From assembly GCA_028820935.1 (NCBI GenBank), contig JAPPHZ010000031.1:109255-173254 (forward strand): 64,000 nucleotides of DNA. Direction: 5' to 3'. How positions within the stretch are numbered: position 1 is the stretch's first letter; every line of letters starts with the position of its first letter. Made by a program: the position numbers and the translations under genes. The notes beneath the pieces are model-generated. The model had not been told where the DNA came from and searched no databases. It was given only the letters and a program-made list of their open reading frames with translations. Shown here one piece after another: positions 1-8,564 of this stretch. This DNA is from a bacterium. Lineage in GTDB: Bacteria; Actinomycetota; Acidimicrobiia; Spongiisociales; Spongiisociaceae.

Positions 1-334
1 GCACCCGCACCACCCACTCGCCGAAGCCGTCCACCGCGATGACGGCGTCACTCGAGGCAGTGCGCACCCCCTCGTTCAGCTTCTGGCCCGAGGCGAACGC
101 CCGCCAGCGCACCCAGTAGGAGTCGGCGCCCGCCACTTCGTTCCAGTCCACCGACACGCCCAGCGAGCCGGGCTGGGTGGAGACCGACAACCCGGTGGGC
201 TTGGCCGGGGGTTCAGCCCCGCCGTCGTCCGCGGCGCCCACCGAGCCGGCCCCGGACAGGACCACGGACAGGACGGCGGCCAGGACCAAGGCCAGACCTC
301 TCCTCTTCGGTACGGGGTGCGGCATGACGGACAT
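1..334 (-). CDS. secreted fibronectin type III-like protein, N-terminal part
   Basis: This reading frame starts at the ATG at 334 and runs off the left edge, so only about 111 residues are visible. It begins with basic residues (PKRRG) and a hydrophobic stretch (LALVLAAVLSVVLSGAGS), which is a signal peptide, followed by an Ala/Gly/Asp linker. The segment after it (KPTGLSVSTQPGSLGVSVDW, then WNEVAGADSYWVRW) reads like the first strands of a fibronectin type III domain. A G-rich stretch about 6 bases upstream may serve as ribosome site; a second ATG lies three codons inside. The protein is probably exported and binds extracellular ligands. The function cannot be set from this fragment. Confidence 0.7.
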   Translation of the reverse strand, partial: MSVMPHPVPKRRGLALVLAAVLSVVLSGAGSVGAADDGGAEPPAKPTGLSVSTQPGSLGVSVDWNEVAGADSYWVRWRAFASGQKLNEGVRTASSDAVIAVDGFGEWVVRV

Positions 335-797
335 CACACACCCCCGAGAGCGGATTCACCGAAGACATCTCGTGCTCCCTCCGGAGCCCCACGCCTCTGT
401 GTCAACGGGGGCTTCGGAGGTGCGGGTGGGGCGGGCTGGTAGCGCAGAGGATGTGTCGAACAGCCTGCCGTGGCGCCCACGGCGTACAGCGCGCCGATGG
501 TGTCCTCATGCACGCGAGGAGGCTGCCGGTAGGCCGGCCAGGTGTATTGGAGCCCGGGTCTGCTTAGCCGGCTCCTACAGGGGGGGGGGGGAGAGAGAGA
601 GAGAGAGAGACACACACACCTCGCGCGCTACGTGATCGTGGCCTCCCGACCCGCATCTCGAAGCGTGAATCATAAGTGAAGACATTAACACAGCCTCAAC
701 CACAGAATAACTGGAAATACACACTCATTGACTCGGCCAAAGCCCTGCATCTCGGGTGGTTCGGGTACGGCCGGCGGCTTCGTAGAATCCGTGGTCA
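335..797. other. intergenic region with simple-sequence tract
   Basis: These 463 bases separate the leftward FN3 gene from the rightward HtrA gene. I see no convincing coding frame: the open frames here are compositionally odd and run through simple repeats. The left part would be the leader of the FN3 gene. The right part (about 665-740) is clearly more AT-rich than the surroundings and is the likely place for the HtrA promoter, with TTAACA at 685-690 and TAACTG at 708-713 spaced by 17 bases, a weak match. Confidence 0.5.
580..619. repeat. poly-G / (GA)n / (CA)n microsatellite
   Basis: A run of 12 G (580-591) passes directly into ten GA units (591-610) and then about four CA units (611-619). 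No gene reads through it convincingly. Such compound tracts are rare in bacteria and are prone to slippage and to sequencing or assembly error. Confidence 0.9.
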
Positions 798-2099
798 ATG
801 GATGCCGCCGACCAACCGTCACCTACGCACAGCAGCGGGGAGGGCGACGACCGAGCACACCCTCGAACACGGGATCGCGGGCTTTATGGCTTCCGGATAG
901 CGCTGGGTTCGGCACTGCTGGCTGCCGCTGCCCCAACTACCGCCCTATGGCTGGCGGGCGCCTTCGATCGGGAGATCGTACGAGTTACCGAGATCGTCGA
1001 GGTGAGGGAGGTCGTTCAGAGCCCGGCCCCGCAGGACACTCCGGCTCAACCCGACCCAACCACCGCTTCGAGCAGCCCGGCCCCTCTCGCTGATGGCGAG
1101 CCGTCGCCATCGGAGGCTGCCACCACTTCGGTTCCTTCCGGACCGGAGTCTCCGCCATCCAGCACGACGGTTCCTGTGTTCGCACCCGCCGACCTGGTCG
1201 CCGTCGTGGCCTCCCGGGCCATTCCCTCGATCGTGACCGTCCACAACCTCGACGAGGAACTCAGCCGTGCCGGTTCGGGAAGCGGGGTGGTGATCAGTTC
1301 CGATGGCTTCATCATCACCAACCACCATGTGATCGAGGACGCCGACACGCTGAAGGTGATCATGTCGGACGGCCTGTCCTATCCGGCGGAGTTGGTCGGC
1401 TCCGACCCCCTCATGGATATCGCCGTGCTGAAGGTCGAGGCCGGCGACCTCCCGTACATACGATTCGGCTCGATGGAAGGCCTGCGGACCGGCGAGCCTG
1501 CCATTGCGGTGGGCAATCCCCTGGGACTCGACGGCGGCCCATCCGTGACCGCCGGGGTGATCTCTGCTTTCGACCGGAGTCTGGTGACCAACCCCCTCAC
1601 CGGCGCCAGCCTGTACGGACTGCTGCAAACCGACGCTCCCATAACCCGGGGATCGAGCGGCGGCGCCCTCCTGGATGTCCATGGTCTCCTGCTCGGCATC
1701 ACCACCGCCATCGGGCTGAGCGACGTGGGCGCCGAGGGTCTGGGGTTCGCCGTTCCCATCAACCTGGTCGAGCAAATCGTCCAAGACCTCATGTCTGAGG
1801 GCGAGGTCCGGCACGCCTTCCTGGGAGTCAGAGGCAGTTCGGCGTTCAGCGAACTGGCGGACGGCGTGGAGTCGCCGCTCGGGGTCGAGATAAGCATCCT
1901 GGAGGAGTCCGCCATCGGAGATGCCGGCGCAGAGGATGGCGACGTGATCGTGGCGCTGGACGGTGTAGCCGTGAGATCCATGCCCCAGCTGGTCGCCAGG
2001 CTACGAAGCTACCGGGCCGATGACCTGGTAACCGTGACCCTGCAGCGAGGCGACGAGACTATCGACATAGACCTGACACTGGGTCGGTTCCCATCATGA
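798..2099 (+). CDS. membrane-anchored HtrA/DegP-type serine protease with PDZ domain
   Basis: The 433-residue protein has a short cytoplasmic N-terminus, one membrane segment (about residues 31-55), a Pro/Ser/Thr-rich linker (about 75-128), a trypsin-like domain (about 130-335) and a C-terminal PDZ domain (about 340-430). The triad is visible: His177 in TNHHV, Asp207 in LMDIAVLKV and Ser287 in RGSSGGAL. The last motif is RGSSGG where the family usually has xGNSGG. Proteins of this layout are surface quality-control proteases that degrade misfolded exported proteins. The start has no good ribosome site, so a leaderless message or a different start is possible. It stands alone, convergent with the next gene. 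Confidence 0.9.
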   Translation: MDAADQPSPTHSSGEGDDRAHPRTRDRGLYGFRIALGSALLAAAAPTTALWLAGAFDREIVRVTEIVEVREVVQSPAPQDTPAQPDPTTASSSPAPLADGEPSPSEAATTSVPSGPESPPSSTTVPVFAPADLVAVVASRAIPSIVTVHNLDEELSRAGSGSGVVISSDGFIITNHHVIEDADTLKVIMSDGLSYPAELVGSDPLMDIAVLKVEAGDLPYIRFGSMEGLRTGEPAIAVGNPLGLDGGPSVTAGVISAFDRSLVTNPLTGASLYGLLQTDAPITRGSSGGALLDVHGLLLGITTAIGLSDVGAEGLGFAVPINLVEQIVQDLMSEGEVRHAFLGVRGSSAFSELADGVESPLGVEISILEESAIGDAGAEDGDVIVALDGVAVRSMPQLVARLRSYRADDLVTVTLQRGDETIDIDLTLGRFPS

Positions 2100-2194
2100 T
2101 GTTCGCCGTGACAGGCTGAGGCGCGAACGGCAGAGCCCATTCACCCGCCAAGAACCCCCGAGGTCTCCGTTGGAGAGTTGCGGATTCCCCCGGG

Positions 2195-3349
2195 TTACCA
2201 GTTGTCGTATGCGTCGACGGGCCAGATATCGACCAGGGTGTCACCGCTCACCACGTGGAAGTAGCGGTACAGGACGATCGTCTGGTAGCAGTGGGAGGCC
2301 AGTATCTCCACGACATCGCCGACCTCGAGCCGGTCCTGGCCGGGATTAGCGAACCGGATCCTGCCCATGTCGTCACCGGCCATCTCGTAGACGGACCCGG
2401 GCGGGGCGCCGCGCAGGATCGCCGGGTTCTCGATGCCGAAGATCACGTCCACTTCCTTGATGCCGGCATCCGTCATGACGAACTCGGGCTGGCAGTTGCT
2501 GATGACGACGGTCCGTACGAACAGGGCCGGCCCGAAGGGGCTGGGCTCGTCGAGCCGCTGGACGACGTTGTAGTAGTTGGTGTCCATGAGCACGTACGTA
2601 CCGGCCTGGATCTCGGTGAAGACATCCAACTCGTGGTCGAATGCATGGCTCCCGGTACCGCCCCCGGACACGATCTCGGGTTCCAGGCCCTCGGCCCGGA
2701 GCCGTTCGACCGCCAAGACCACCGGTTCCACCACCTCCAGTCCCCTGGCGCGGCGGGCCTCGTAGTCGGTGGTGTTCATGTGACCGCCGGTGTAGCCCTG
2801 CACCCCGGCATACTCGAGGCCGTCGGTGTCCACTATGAGACGGGCCAGTGCCACCGCCGCATCCTCACCGACCACCCCGGTGCGGTAGCTCCCCGTCTCG
2901 AGGTCGACCAGCACCCTGATCGGCCGGCCCGAACGGCGGGCGGCCTCACCCAACTGGACGACGTTGGCGGCGTGGTCGGCGCACACGATCAACCCTTCGG
3001 CGCGAGCGTTGACCTCGGCGAGCCGGTCCAGCTTGGGAGCGGTGACCACGGCGGTGAACAGCATCACATCGCTGAATCCGGCGTCCACCATGACCTCCAC
3101 CTCGGCCAGCGTGGCGCAGCAAGGTCCGCGCCCTCCCGCTTCCACCTGGCGGCGGGTGATCTCGATCGACTTGTGGATCTTGGCGACCGGCCGTACCTCG
3201 TAGCCGTGCGTCGCGGCATGCTCGGCCATCGAGGCGATGTTGGCGTCCATGACGTCCACGTCGATCACCAGTGAGGGAGTACCCAGTTGGTGGCGCGAAC
3301 CTGCAACTCCGATGAGGGTCTCGTTGGGTCCTCGGGCGCCTGTAACCAC
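2195..3349 (-). CDS. alanine-racemase-fold PLP enzyme, D-threonine aldolase / D-serine dehydratase (DSD1) family
   Basis: The 384-residue protein has an N-terminal PLP barrel with the lysine in RPVAKIHKS (about residue 57-60), and a C-terminal metal-binding beta domain ending in DIWPVDAYDNW. Family members cleave or dehydrate D-3-hydroxy amino acids using PLP plus a divalent metal. The metal site in characterised relatives is H-x-C or H-x-D; here the matching stretch is ASHCYQT, so the +2 position is Tyr and the Cys sits at +1. The start is a GTG with AAAGGAG seven bases upstream, which is convincing. It is divergent from a threonine-synthase-like gene and near a D-amino-acid-oxidase-like gene, so D-amino-acid metabolism fits. 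The exact substrate is open. Confidence 0.8.
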   Translation of the reverse strand: MVTGARGPNETLIGVAGSRHQLGTPSLVIDVDVMDANIASMAEHAATHGYEVRPVAKIHKSIEITRRQVEAGGRGPCCATLAEVEVMVDAGFSDVMLFTAVVTAPKLDRLAEVNARAEGLIVCADHAANVVQLGEAARRSGRPIRVLVDLETGSYRTGVVGEDAAVALARLIVDTDGLEYAGVQGYTGGHMNTTDYEARRARGLEVVEPVVLAVERLRAEGLEPEIVSGGGTGSHAFDHELDVFTEIQAGTYVLMDTNYYNVVQRLDEPSPFGPALFVRTVVISNCQPEFVMTDAGIKEVDVIFGIENPAILRGAPPGSVYEMAGDDMGRIRFANPGQDRLEVGDVVEILASHCYQTIVLYRYFHVVSGDTLVDIWPVDAYDNW

Positions 3350-3474
3350 CCTTTACTCCTTTCGATGAATCGTTGGCGAGTATAGGGAGAGCGGGTTCGG
3401 GCCGGCCCGGCCGGGCCGTCATGCCGCCGTTCCCGGAACCGTTATCCTCCCGTCGGACGAGCCTAGGGGTAGGG

Positions 3475-4713
3475 ATGTTCGCCGAAGGGTTGCGATGCGT
3501 TGGATGCCACCTGGAGACGGATCTGGGTGGTCACTTCTTCGGATGCCGGGACTGCGGCGGCGCCCTGGAGACGGTCTACGACGAGGCCCGGGTGGCGTCC
3601 GCGGTCTCCTATCGCGACTGGAGGGACCGGGCCGACCGGTCGTTATGGCGATACCGGGAGTTGCTCCCGGTAAGTGACGAGTCAGCGGTGATATCCCTGG
3701 GCGAGGGCCGCACGCCGCTGGTCCGCCTTCCCCGATCCGAAGCCAACCCGGTCGCCGACCTATGGATCCAGAACGAGACGGTGAACCCCACCTACTCGTT
3801 CAAGGACCGCTTCCACTCGGTGGCACAGTCGATGGCTCGCCAACTCGGATACCGCCGTGTGGCCTGTTCCACCACGGGGAACCACGGCATGAGCGCGGCC
3901 GCCTACGCGGCCCGGGGCGGCCTGCGATGCGTGATCCTGGTCGATCCCAGGGCACCGGAGGTGCAGCGCCGGTGGATGAGGCTGTTCGGCGCCACCGTGA
4001 TCGTGGAAATGGATCGCCGGCCACCGCTCGAGAGCTTCGTGCGCGACCACGGCTGGTATCCCTCCACCTACATGACGCCCACCCCGGTGGCCACGCCCTA
4101 CGGCATGGAGGGTTACAAGACCATGGCATACGACGCGGTGCTGGCGCTCGGGCGCGTCCCGGATCACTACATCGTGCCCATCGCGGCAGGCGATGGCCTG
4201 TACGGACCTTGGAAGGCGTTCGGGGAGATGGCCCGGTTGGGATGGACCGATTCGATCCCGAAGGTGCACGGCGTCCAGCCGACCGGGGCGAACCCGATCG
4301 TTCGCGCCTTCCGCGACGGTTCGGATACCGTCCCCTACATAGAGGATCCGCAGACGATCGCCCTGTCGATCGGCGACCCGACCGGCGGATCCATGACCCT
4401 TCAGGCGATCCGGAAGTCAGGAGGGCAGGCGATCGACCTGACGGATTCCGAGATGGTGGCCGCCACCCTTCATGCGGCTACGGCGGGCTTGAGCCCGGAA
4501 CCCTCCTCGGCGGCTTCGCTGGCAGGAGCCTGGGCACTGGCGAGGGACGGGACTATCCGGGAAGGGGAAACGGTGGTTTGCCTGTTCACCGGCGCCGGTC
4601 CCAAGTGGCCCGAGACCACCGAGCTCCTGATGGAGGGAGACGAGATCGTGAGCCCGGACCGCGCCTGGTTGGAGCGTCTCGCGAGGGACCCGGAGTCGGT
4701 GGGGGTCTCTTGA
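3475..4713 (+). CDS. threonine synthase-like PLP enzyme
   Basis: Starting at the ATG at 3475 the protein has 412 residues. An N-terminal zinc ribbon has Cys8, Cys11, Cys24 and Cys27. The PLP lysine is Lys110 in NPTYSFKDR and the phosphate-binding loop is STTGNHGMS. A GGG/GTPL-like segment (LGEGRTPLVRL) is typical of threonine synthase, which converts O-phosphohomoserine to threonine. The longer frame from 3373 adds 34 low-complexity residues and lacks a ribosome site; AGGGGTAGGG lies just before 3475. Several catabolic PLP lyases share this fold, and the neighbours (DSD1-like, DAO-like) are catabolic, so a role other than threonine synthesis is possible. Confidence 0.75.
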   Translation: MFAEGLRCVGCHLETDLGGHFFGCRDCGGALETVYDEARVASAVSYRDWRDRADRSLWRYRELLPVSDESAVISLGEGRTPLVRLPRSEANPVADLWIQNETVNPTYSFKDRFHSVAQSMARQLGYRRVACSTTGNHGMSAAAYAARGGLRCVILVDPRAPEVQRRWMRLFGATVIVEMDRRPPLESFVRDHGWYPSTYMTPTPVATPYGMEGYKTMAYDAVLALGRVPDHYIVPIAAGDGLYGPWKAFGEMARLGWTDSIPKVHGVQPTGANPIVRAFRDGSDTVPYIEDPQTIALSIGDPTGGSMTLQAIRKSGGQAIDLTDSEMVAATLHAATAGLSPEPSSAASLAGAWALARDGTIREGETVVCLFTGAGPKWPETTELLMEGDEIVSPDRAWLERLARDPESVGVS

Positions 4714-4766
4714 TCGCGACCGCATCCCCTCCCTTCCGGGCCGGCGCGCCGCGCTGACCTACGCCG

Positions 4767-5942
4767 ATGCGATACGACGCAGTGGTCATCGGCGCCGGAT
4801 TACCCGGCCTGCTCGCGGCATGGAAGCTGGCGGAGGGCGGGTTCAGGGTGGCGGTACTGGAGCGCGGCACCATCGCCTCGGAGTCCAGCGCCCTGGCGGC
4901 TGGCCATATCCCCCAGGAGTCGACCTCGCCCGCCAACCTGGCCGTCCTACTGAGGACTCGAGCCATCATCGACGAGTTGGACCGGGTCACAGGCGGGATG
5001 GTTCGGTTCCACGTGGTGGGCGGGTTGCAGATGGCCACCAGCGAGGACGGGGCAAGGGCCTTGCGGGCCAGGATGGATCTGGCGGACCGGCTGGGGGTGG
5101 CCGGCGAGTACCTCGAGCCTGACATGATCGCCTCGCGCTGGCCGAACCTGCGGACGGATGACCTGGCAGCCGGTTACTACACCGGGACCGACGGGTTCGT
5201 GTTCTCCCAGACCCTGAGCGTGACCCTGGCGGGCATGGCCAGGAACGCGGGTGCGGAGATCTGGGAGGGTTGCGCCGTAGACCGGCTGACCGTCGACAGC
5301 AGCCGCGTGTCGGGCGTGGTTACCTCCGGCCACCATGTCGTAGCGCCGAGGGTTCTGGTGGCTGCCGGGGCCTGGTCGGCGCCGTTGCTGGCCCGGAGCA
5401 GCATCTTCCTGCCCACCGAGAGCTTCGTCCTGCAAGCGATAATCGTGGTCGGCGACCATGGCGGCCTCCGTTTCATGTCCGAGTTCGAGGCCGGGCACTA
5501 CGTGATGCCTCGCTCCCCTGCGACCCTGCTCCTGGGCCTCCCTCCGTCCGAGATAGGCGTCGACGCGGATCGATTCTCTCGCCACCCCGATCCGGCGACC
5601 GCGGCCGAGTGGCTGGGACTCCTCCGGAGGCGGGTTCCGGCCCTCCGGGAGGCCAGGGTGGCGGGCGGCTGGGCCGGCGTGCTGGTCGCCACACCGGACG
5701 CCTGGCCCCTGGTCGGACGCTTCGGCCCCGAGGGGCTGTTCGTGGCGACCGGGTACGGGGGCGGCGGTGTACAGCGAGTGGCGACGGCGGAGGCGGTCGC
5801 CCAGCTGATGCTTGAAGAGGAGCCCTTCTACGACATCCGCGCCCAGGAGGCGCTGCGGTTCGACGGTTATGACGGCACCCCGTTCGAGTTCCGGGAAGGC
5901 CCGTTCTACTACTCGGAGTCCTCGCAGGAACAGTTGTGGTAA
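4767..5942 (+). CDS. FAD-dependent D-amino acid oxidase / glycine oxidase-like protein
   Basis: The 391-residue protein opens with the Rossmann dinucleotide motif VVIGAGLPGLLAAWKLAEGG and an acidic end of strand 2 (VLERG). The C-terminal stretch (GPEGLFVATGYGGGGVQRV) is the second FAD contact of the DAO fold. Family members oxidise the alpha C-N bond of glycine, sarcosine or D-amino acids. It lies 53 bases after the threonine-synthase-like gene in the same direction and probably shares its message. The substrate cannot be read from the sequence. Confidence 0.8.
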   Translation: MRYDAVVIGAGLPGLLAAWKLAEGGFRVAVLERGTIASESSALAAGHIPQESTSPANLAVLLRTRAIIDELDRVTGGMVRFHVVGGLQMATSEDGARALRARMDLADRLGVAGEYLEPDMIASRWPNLRTDDLAAGYYTGTDGFVFSQTLSVTLAGMARNAGAEIWEGCAVDRLTVDSSRVSGVVTSGHHVVAPRVLVAAGAWSAPLLARSSIFLPTESFVLQAIIVVGDHGGLRFMSEFEAGHYVMPRSPATLLLGLPPSEIGVDADRFSRHPDPATAAEWLGLLRRRVPALREARVAGGWAGVLVATPDAWPLVGRFGPEGLFVATGYGGGGVQRVATAEAVAQLMLEEEPFYDIRAQEALRFDGYDGTPFEFREGPFYYSESSQEQLW

Positions 5943-5979
5943 ATCACTCCCGCTGCGCCTCCATAGGCTGATCGTCGGC

Positions 5980-7104
5980 ATGAGCGACGTTGAACGCGAC
6001 GCGGCGGGCCGGCCATCCGGACGTGCGACCATGAGGGCGGCCCTGCTCCTGGGAGTGGGCGGGCCGGAGATGCTGGAGGTGCGGGACGATGTCCCCGTTC
6101 CGGAGGTCGGCCCCGGCGAGGTGCTGGTGCGGGTTGCTGCCTGCGGTGTGAACAACACCGACATCAACACCCGGGTGGGTTGGTACAGCCGCTCCGTCAC
6201 CACCGCCACCACCGGTTCCGCCCACAGGGAGGCCAGCGCCCACGACGCCGGTTGGAGCCGGGGAGGATTGACGTTCCCGCGGATCCAGGGGGCTGATGTC
6301 GTGGGCACGGTGACCGAAGTCGGAAGCGGCGTCTCCGAGGGTCTGATCGGGCGGCGGGTCCTAGTCGATCCGTGGCTGCGCGGGAGCCGCCACTCCGGAG
6401 ACTCGCTATCGGTCGGTTATCTGGGAAGCGAACGCGACGGCGGGTTCGCCGAGTACTGCTTGGTGCCGAGCGAGAACGTCCACCCGGTTTCCAGTGACCT
6501 CTCCGATGTGGAGTTAGCCACGTTCGCGTGCTCGTGGTCCACAGCCGAGCACATGTTGCAAAGGGTCAGGCTGAGGAGCGGCGAGACGATAGCCGTACCG
6601 GGCGCCTCCGGCGGGGTGGGCAGCGCTTTGGTACAGCTGGCCAAGCTACGCGGAGCCCGGGTGGTCGCCATCACAAGCGCGGCCAAGCTCGACGATGTGG
6701 CCGCCCTCCGCGCGGACGGGGTGGTGACCCGGCAGGCCAACCGAGTGCCTGAAGCGGCCATGGAGGCCAACGGAGGCCCCTTCCACGCGGTGGCCGACGT
6801 GGTGGGCGGTCCCGACTTCGGAGGATGGCTGGAGGCATTGCGGAGAGGGGGCCACTACGTGACCTCCGGGGCGATTGCAGGGCCGATGGTGGAACTCGAC
6901 CTGCGGACTCTGTACCTCAAAGACCTGACGCTGCACGGCGCAACCGTTTACGAGCCGCAGGTGTTCTCGGATCTGGTCAGCCACATCGAGAGCGGGCGGG
7001 TACGTCCGGTCGTCGGCGGCGTGTTCCGGCTGGAGGACATTCATGCCGCCCAGGAAGCATTCATGGCCAAGCGTCACACCGGCAGCCTCGTCATCAGGAT
7101 CTGA
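5980..7104 (+). CDS. zinc-independent MDR oxidoreductase (quinone reductase / alcohol dehydrogenase-like)
   Basis: The protein belongs to the medium-chain dehydrogenase/reductase superfamily. It has the N-terminal GroES-like domain (VPVPEVGPGEVLVRVAACGVNN, then a GADVVGTV-type segment near IQGADVVGTVTEVG) and the NADPH motif GASGGVGSALVQLAKLRGA. The CGVNNTD segment replaces the CGxCxTD metal ligand of zinc enzymes, so a zinc-free reductase is likely. I placed the start at 5980; the ATG at 6031 (MRAALLLGVGG) matches the usual family N-terminus equally well, and neither has a clear ribosome site. It follows the flavoprotein by 37 bases. Confidence 0.75.
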   Translation: MSDVERDAAGRPSGRATMRAALLLGVGGPEMLEVRDDVPVPEVGPGEVLVRVAACGVNNTDINTRVGWYSRSVTTATTGSAHREASAHDAGWSRGGLTFPRIQGADVVGTVTEVGSGVSEGLIGRRVLVDPWLRGSRHSGDSLSVGYLGSERDGGFAEYCLVPSENVHPVSSDLSDVELATFACSWSTAEHMLQRVRLRSGETIAVPGASGGVGSALVQLAKLRGARVVAITSAAKLDDVAALRADGVVTRQANRVPEAAMEANGGPFHAVADVVGGPDFGGWLEALRRGGHYVTSGAIAGPMVELDLRTLYLKDLTLHGATVYEPQVFSDLVSHIESGRVRPVVGGVFRLEDIHAAQEAFMAKRHTGSLVIRI

Positions 7105-7660
7105 GCCTTCCCGACCCGACGCACTGACGGATCCGTCGATCGCAGGATGGATGTCCCGGTGACCAAGCCCACCACGACCGCCTTCGGCGGGACCGATCTC
7201 GGGACCCTGTTGCAACTCCATCGGAGGAGTGGGCAGCCTCCCCACCGACCAGCCCGGCGATGTGCAATCACTCGCGATTGATGCCTCCGTGACGGGTGTT
7301 ACCGATGCGCCGCCCGCAGGCTCTTGAGGTCCGCTTCATCGGTCCGCTCCGGCCGAGGGACGGCGCTGTCATGGGCGGAGTGGACGCGCCACCAGACAAA
7401 GGGGTTGAAAGCGTCACAACCCCGACGCATACTGATAACAGTCACAAGCACCACCGGTCGTTGCTATCGACGTCGAAGGACCGGTACTGGGATCAATCCG
7501 AGCCAACCCTGCCCGGGGATAGCGGGACGCGCTCGGACCGAAGGAGGTGGTGGCTGGGGGATGGGCCCGCCGGGAGGGGTGCGTTCCCGCGATTTTCGCG
7601 TTCTCGACGGGTCTCAATTCAGAAGACGCCGGGCCGTGCCGCCCCTGTCCGTTGTGGCCC
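7105..7660. other. 556-base intergenic region without a supported gene
   Basis: This lies between two genes pointing towards each other. Open frames here continue antisense into the GNAT gene and show no family signal. A TTGAAA (7405-7410) and ATACTG (7429-7434) pair spaced by 18 bases resembles a rightward promoter, and AAGGAGGTGG at 7541-7550 resembles a ribosome site, but no plausible protein follows. A short inverted repeat (CAATC/GATTG) lies near 7265-7281. I cannot assign a function. Confidence 0.4.
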
Positions 7661-8449
7661 CTAGGGCAACACGTATTCCCGGTAGCGGCTTATCTCCTCG
7701 AATCCCAGGGAATCGAGCACCGGCACCAGGGCCGGTGGGCTCAGGACCGCGGCCAGGTCGGCGCCGTCCTCGAACCCGGACCGGACTGTGGCGTCGACCA
7801 CCGAGGTGGCCAGCCCCCGGCCGCGGTATTCCGGCTTCGTGCAAACCCATCCGATCAGAGCGGTGCCGTCCACGAGTGTTGCCAGGGCGCAGGCTGCCGC
7901 GCTGCCGTCCTCGTACGCGACCACTGCCGACCTGTGGGGGCCGGTCAGGGCCTGCACCCGCCTGAGGATCCGATCGACCAGCGGCCTGGTTTCGGTTTCG
8001 GGGCCGAGCGACGAGGCCACCACGCCACAGAAGTCGAGCATCCCGGTGGGGTTCTCGACCGGTCGCAGTTCCACCTCTTCGGGAAGCGCCGTGCGGGGAG
8101 GCGGCGCCGATGTGACCATCGCCGACAACTCTGCCGCCATCGCCTTCCCGTTCCGCTCGACCTCGGCCCACAGCCCGCGGTCGTCCGATCGCGCCAGGAG
8201 CGTGTAACCGTGCTTGCGAGCGGCGAAGAAGCGAGCCGTGATGCCCAATGCCTCGCGAGGGGACATCACCCGGGAAACCCGCATCACGCCATTGGCATAG
8301 GCGGGTGAGGCCTGCGGGAGCGGACTCGCCCACGACACCACGCCGTTCGCCTCCCAGATCTCCCCGCCGCAGCTGCGGACGGTCTCCCGGTAGGCCTCGG
8401 CCAGCGCCGAATCGAACCGGTCCAGCATGTTGCGGTCCGTCACGTCCAT
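7661..8449 (-). CDS. GNAT family N-acetyltransferase
   Basis: The 262-residue protein carries the acetyl-CoA-binding motif PEYRGRGLATSVV in its C-terminal third, preceded by a beta strand (TALIGWVCTK) typical of motif A. The N-terminal half, with SPLPQASPAYANGVMRV, resembles the degenerate first GNAT lobe of double-domain acetyltransferases. It transfers an acetyl group from acetyl-CoA to an amine; the acceptor is unknown. It follows the MFS gene on the same strand after 115 bases. The ATG at 8449 overlaps the end of a 19-codon frame, which I do not regard as a gene. Confidence 0.75.
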   Translation of the reverse strand: MDVTDRNMLDRFDSALAEAYRETVRSCGGEIWEANGVVSWASPLPQASPAYANGVMRVSRVMSPREALGITARFFAARKHGYTLLARSDDRGLWAEVERNGKAMAAELSAMVTSAPPPRTALPEEVELRPVENPTGMLDFCGVVASSLGPETETRPLVDRILRRVQALTGPHRSAVVAYEDGSAAACALATLVDGTALIGWVCTKPEYRGRGLATSVVDATVRSGFEDGADLAAVLSPPALVPVLDSLGFEEISRYREYVLP

Positions 8450-8564
8450 CGACTCTTTCGCGCCAGCTCGGCCATCCGCTCGATGGTATCGGGGTCCATG
8501 GTGTGCGGCCGGTTGGGGTCCGGGATGGCCGAAGCGCGCGAACCTGGCCGGAGAGTGGCCACTG

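Noticed and set aside
335..400. GGTGAATCCGC-like stretch in the leader of the FN3 gene, reminiscent of the ydaO/c-di-AMP riboswitch core
   Set aside because: The other conserved ydaO segments, such as the GACAGCTAACC-type element and the pairing arms, are not found, so a riboswitch is not supported.
177..635. Open frames across the left leader, on both strands
   Set aside because: They run through the microsatellite and the FN3 signal-peptide region, and show no family features or ribosome sites.
7547..8308. 253-residue frame after a strong AAGGAGG at 7541
   Set aside because: It runs antisense through the GNAT gene, and its composition is that of a shadow frame. The ribosome-like site has no credible product.
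8440..8499. 19-codon frame (MDPDTIERMAELARK...) overlapping the GNAT start
   Set aside because: It is short, part of a long shadow frame of the MFS gene and has no ribosome site. A leader peptide cannot be excluded.
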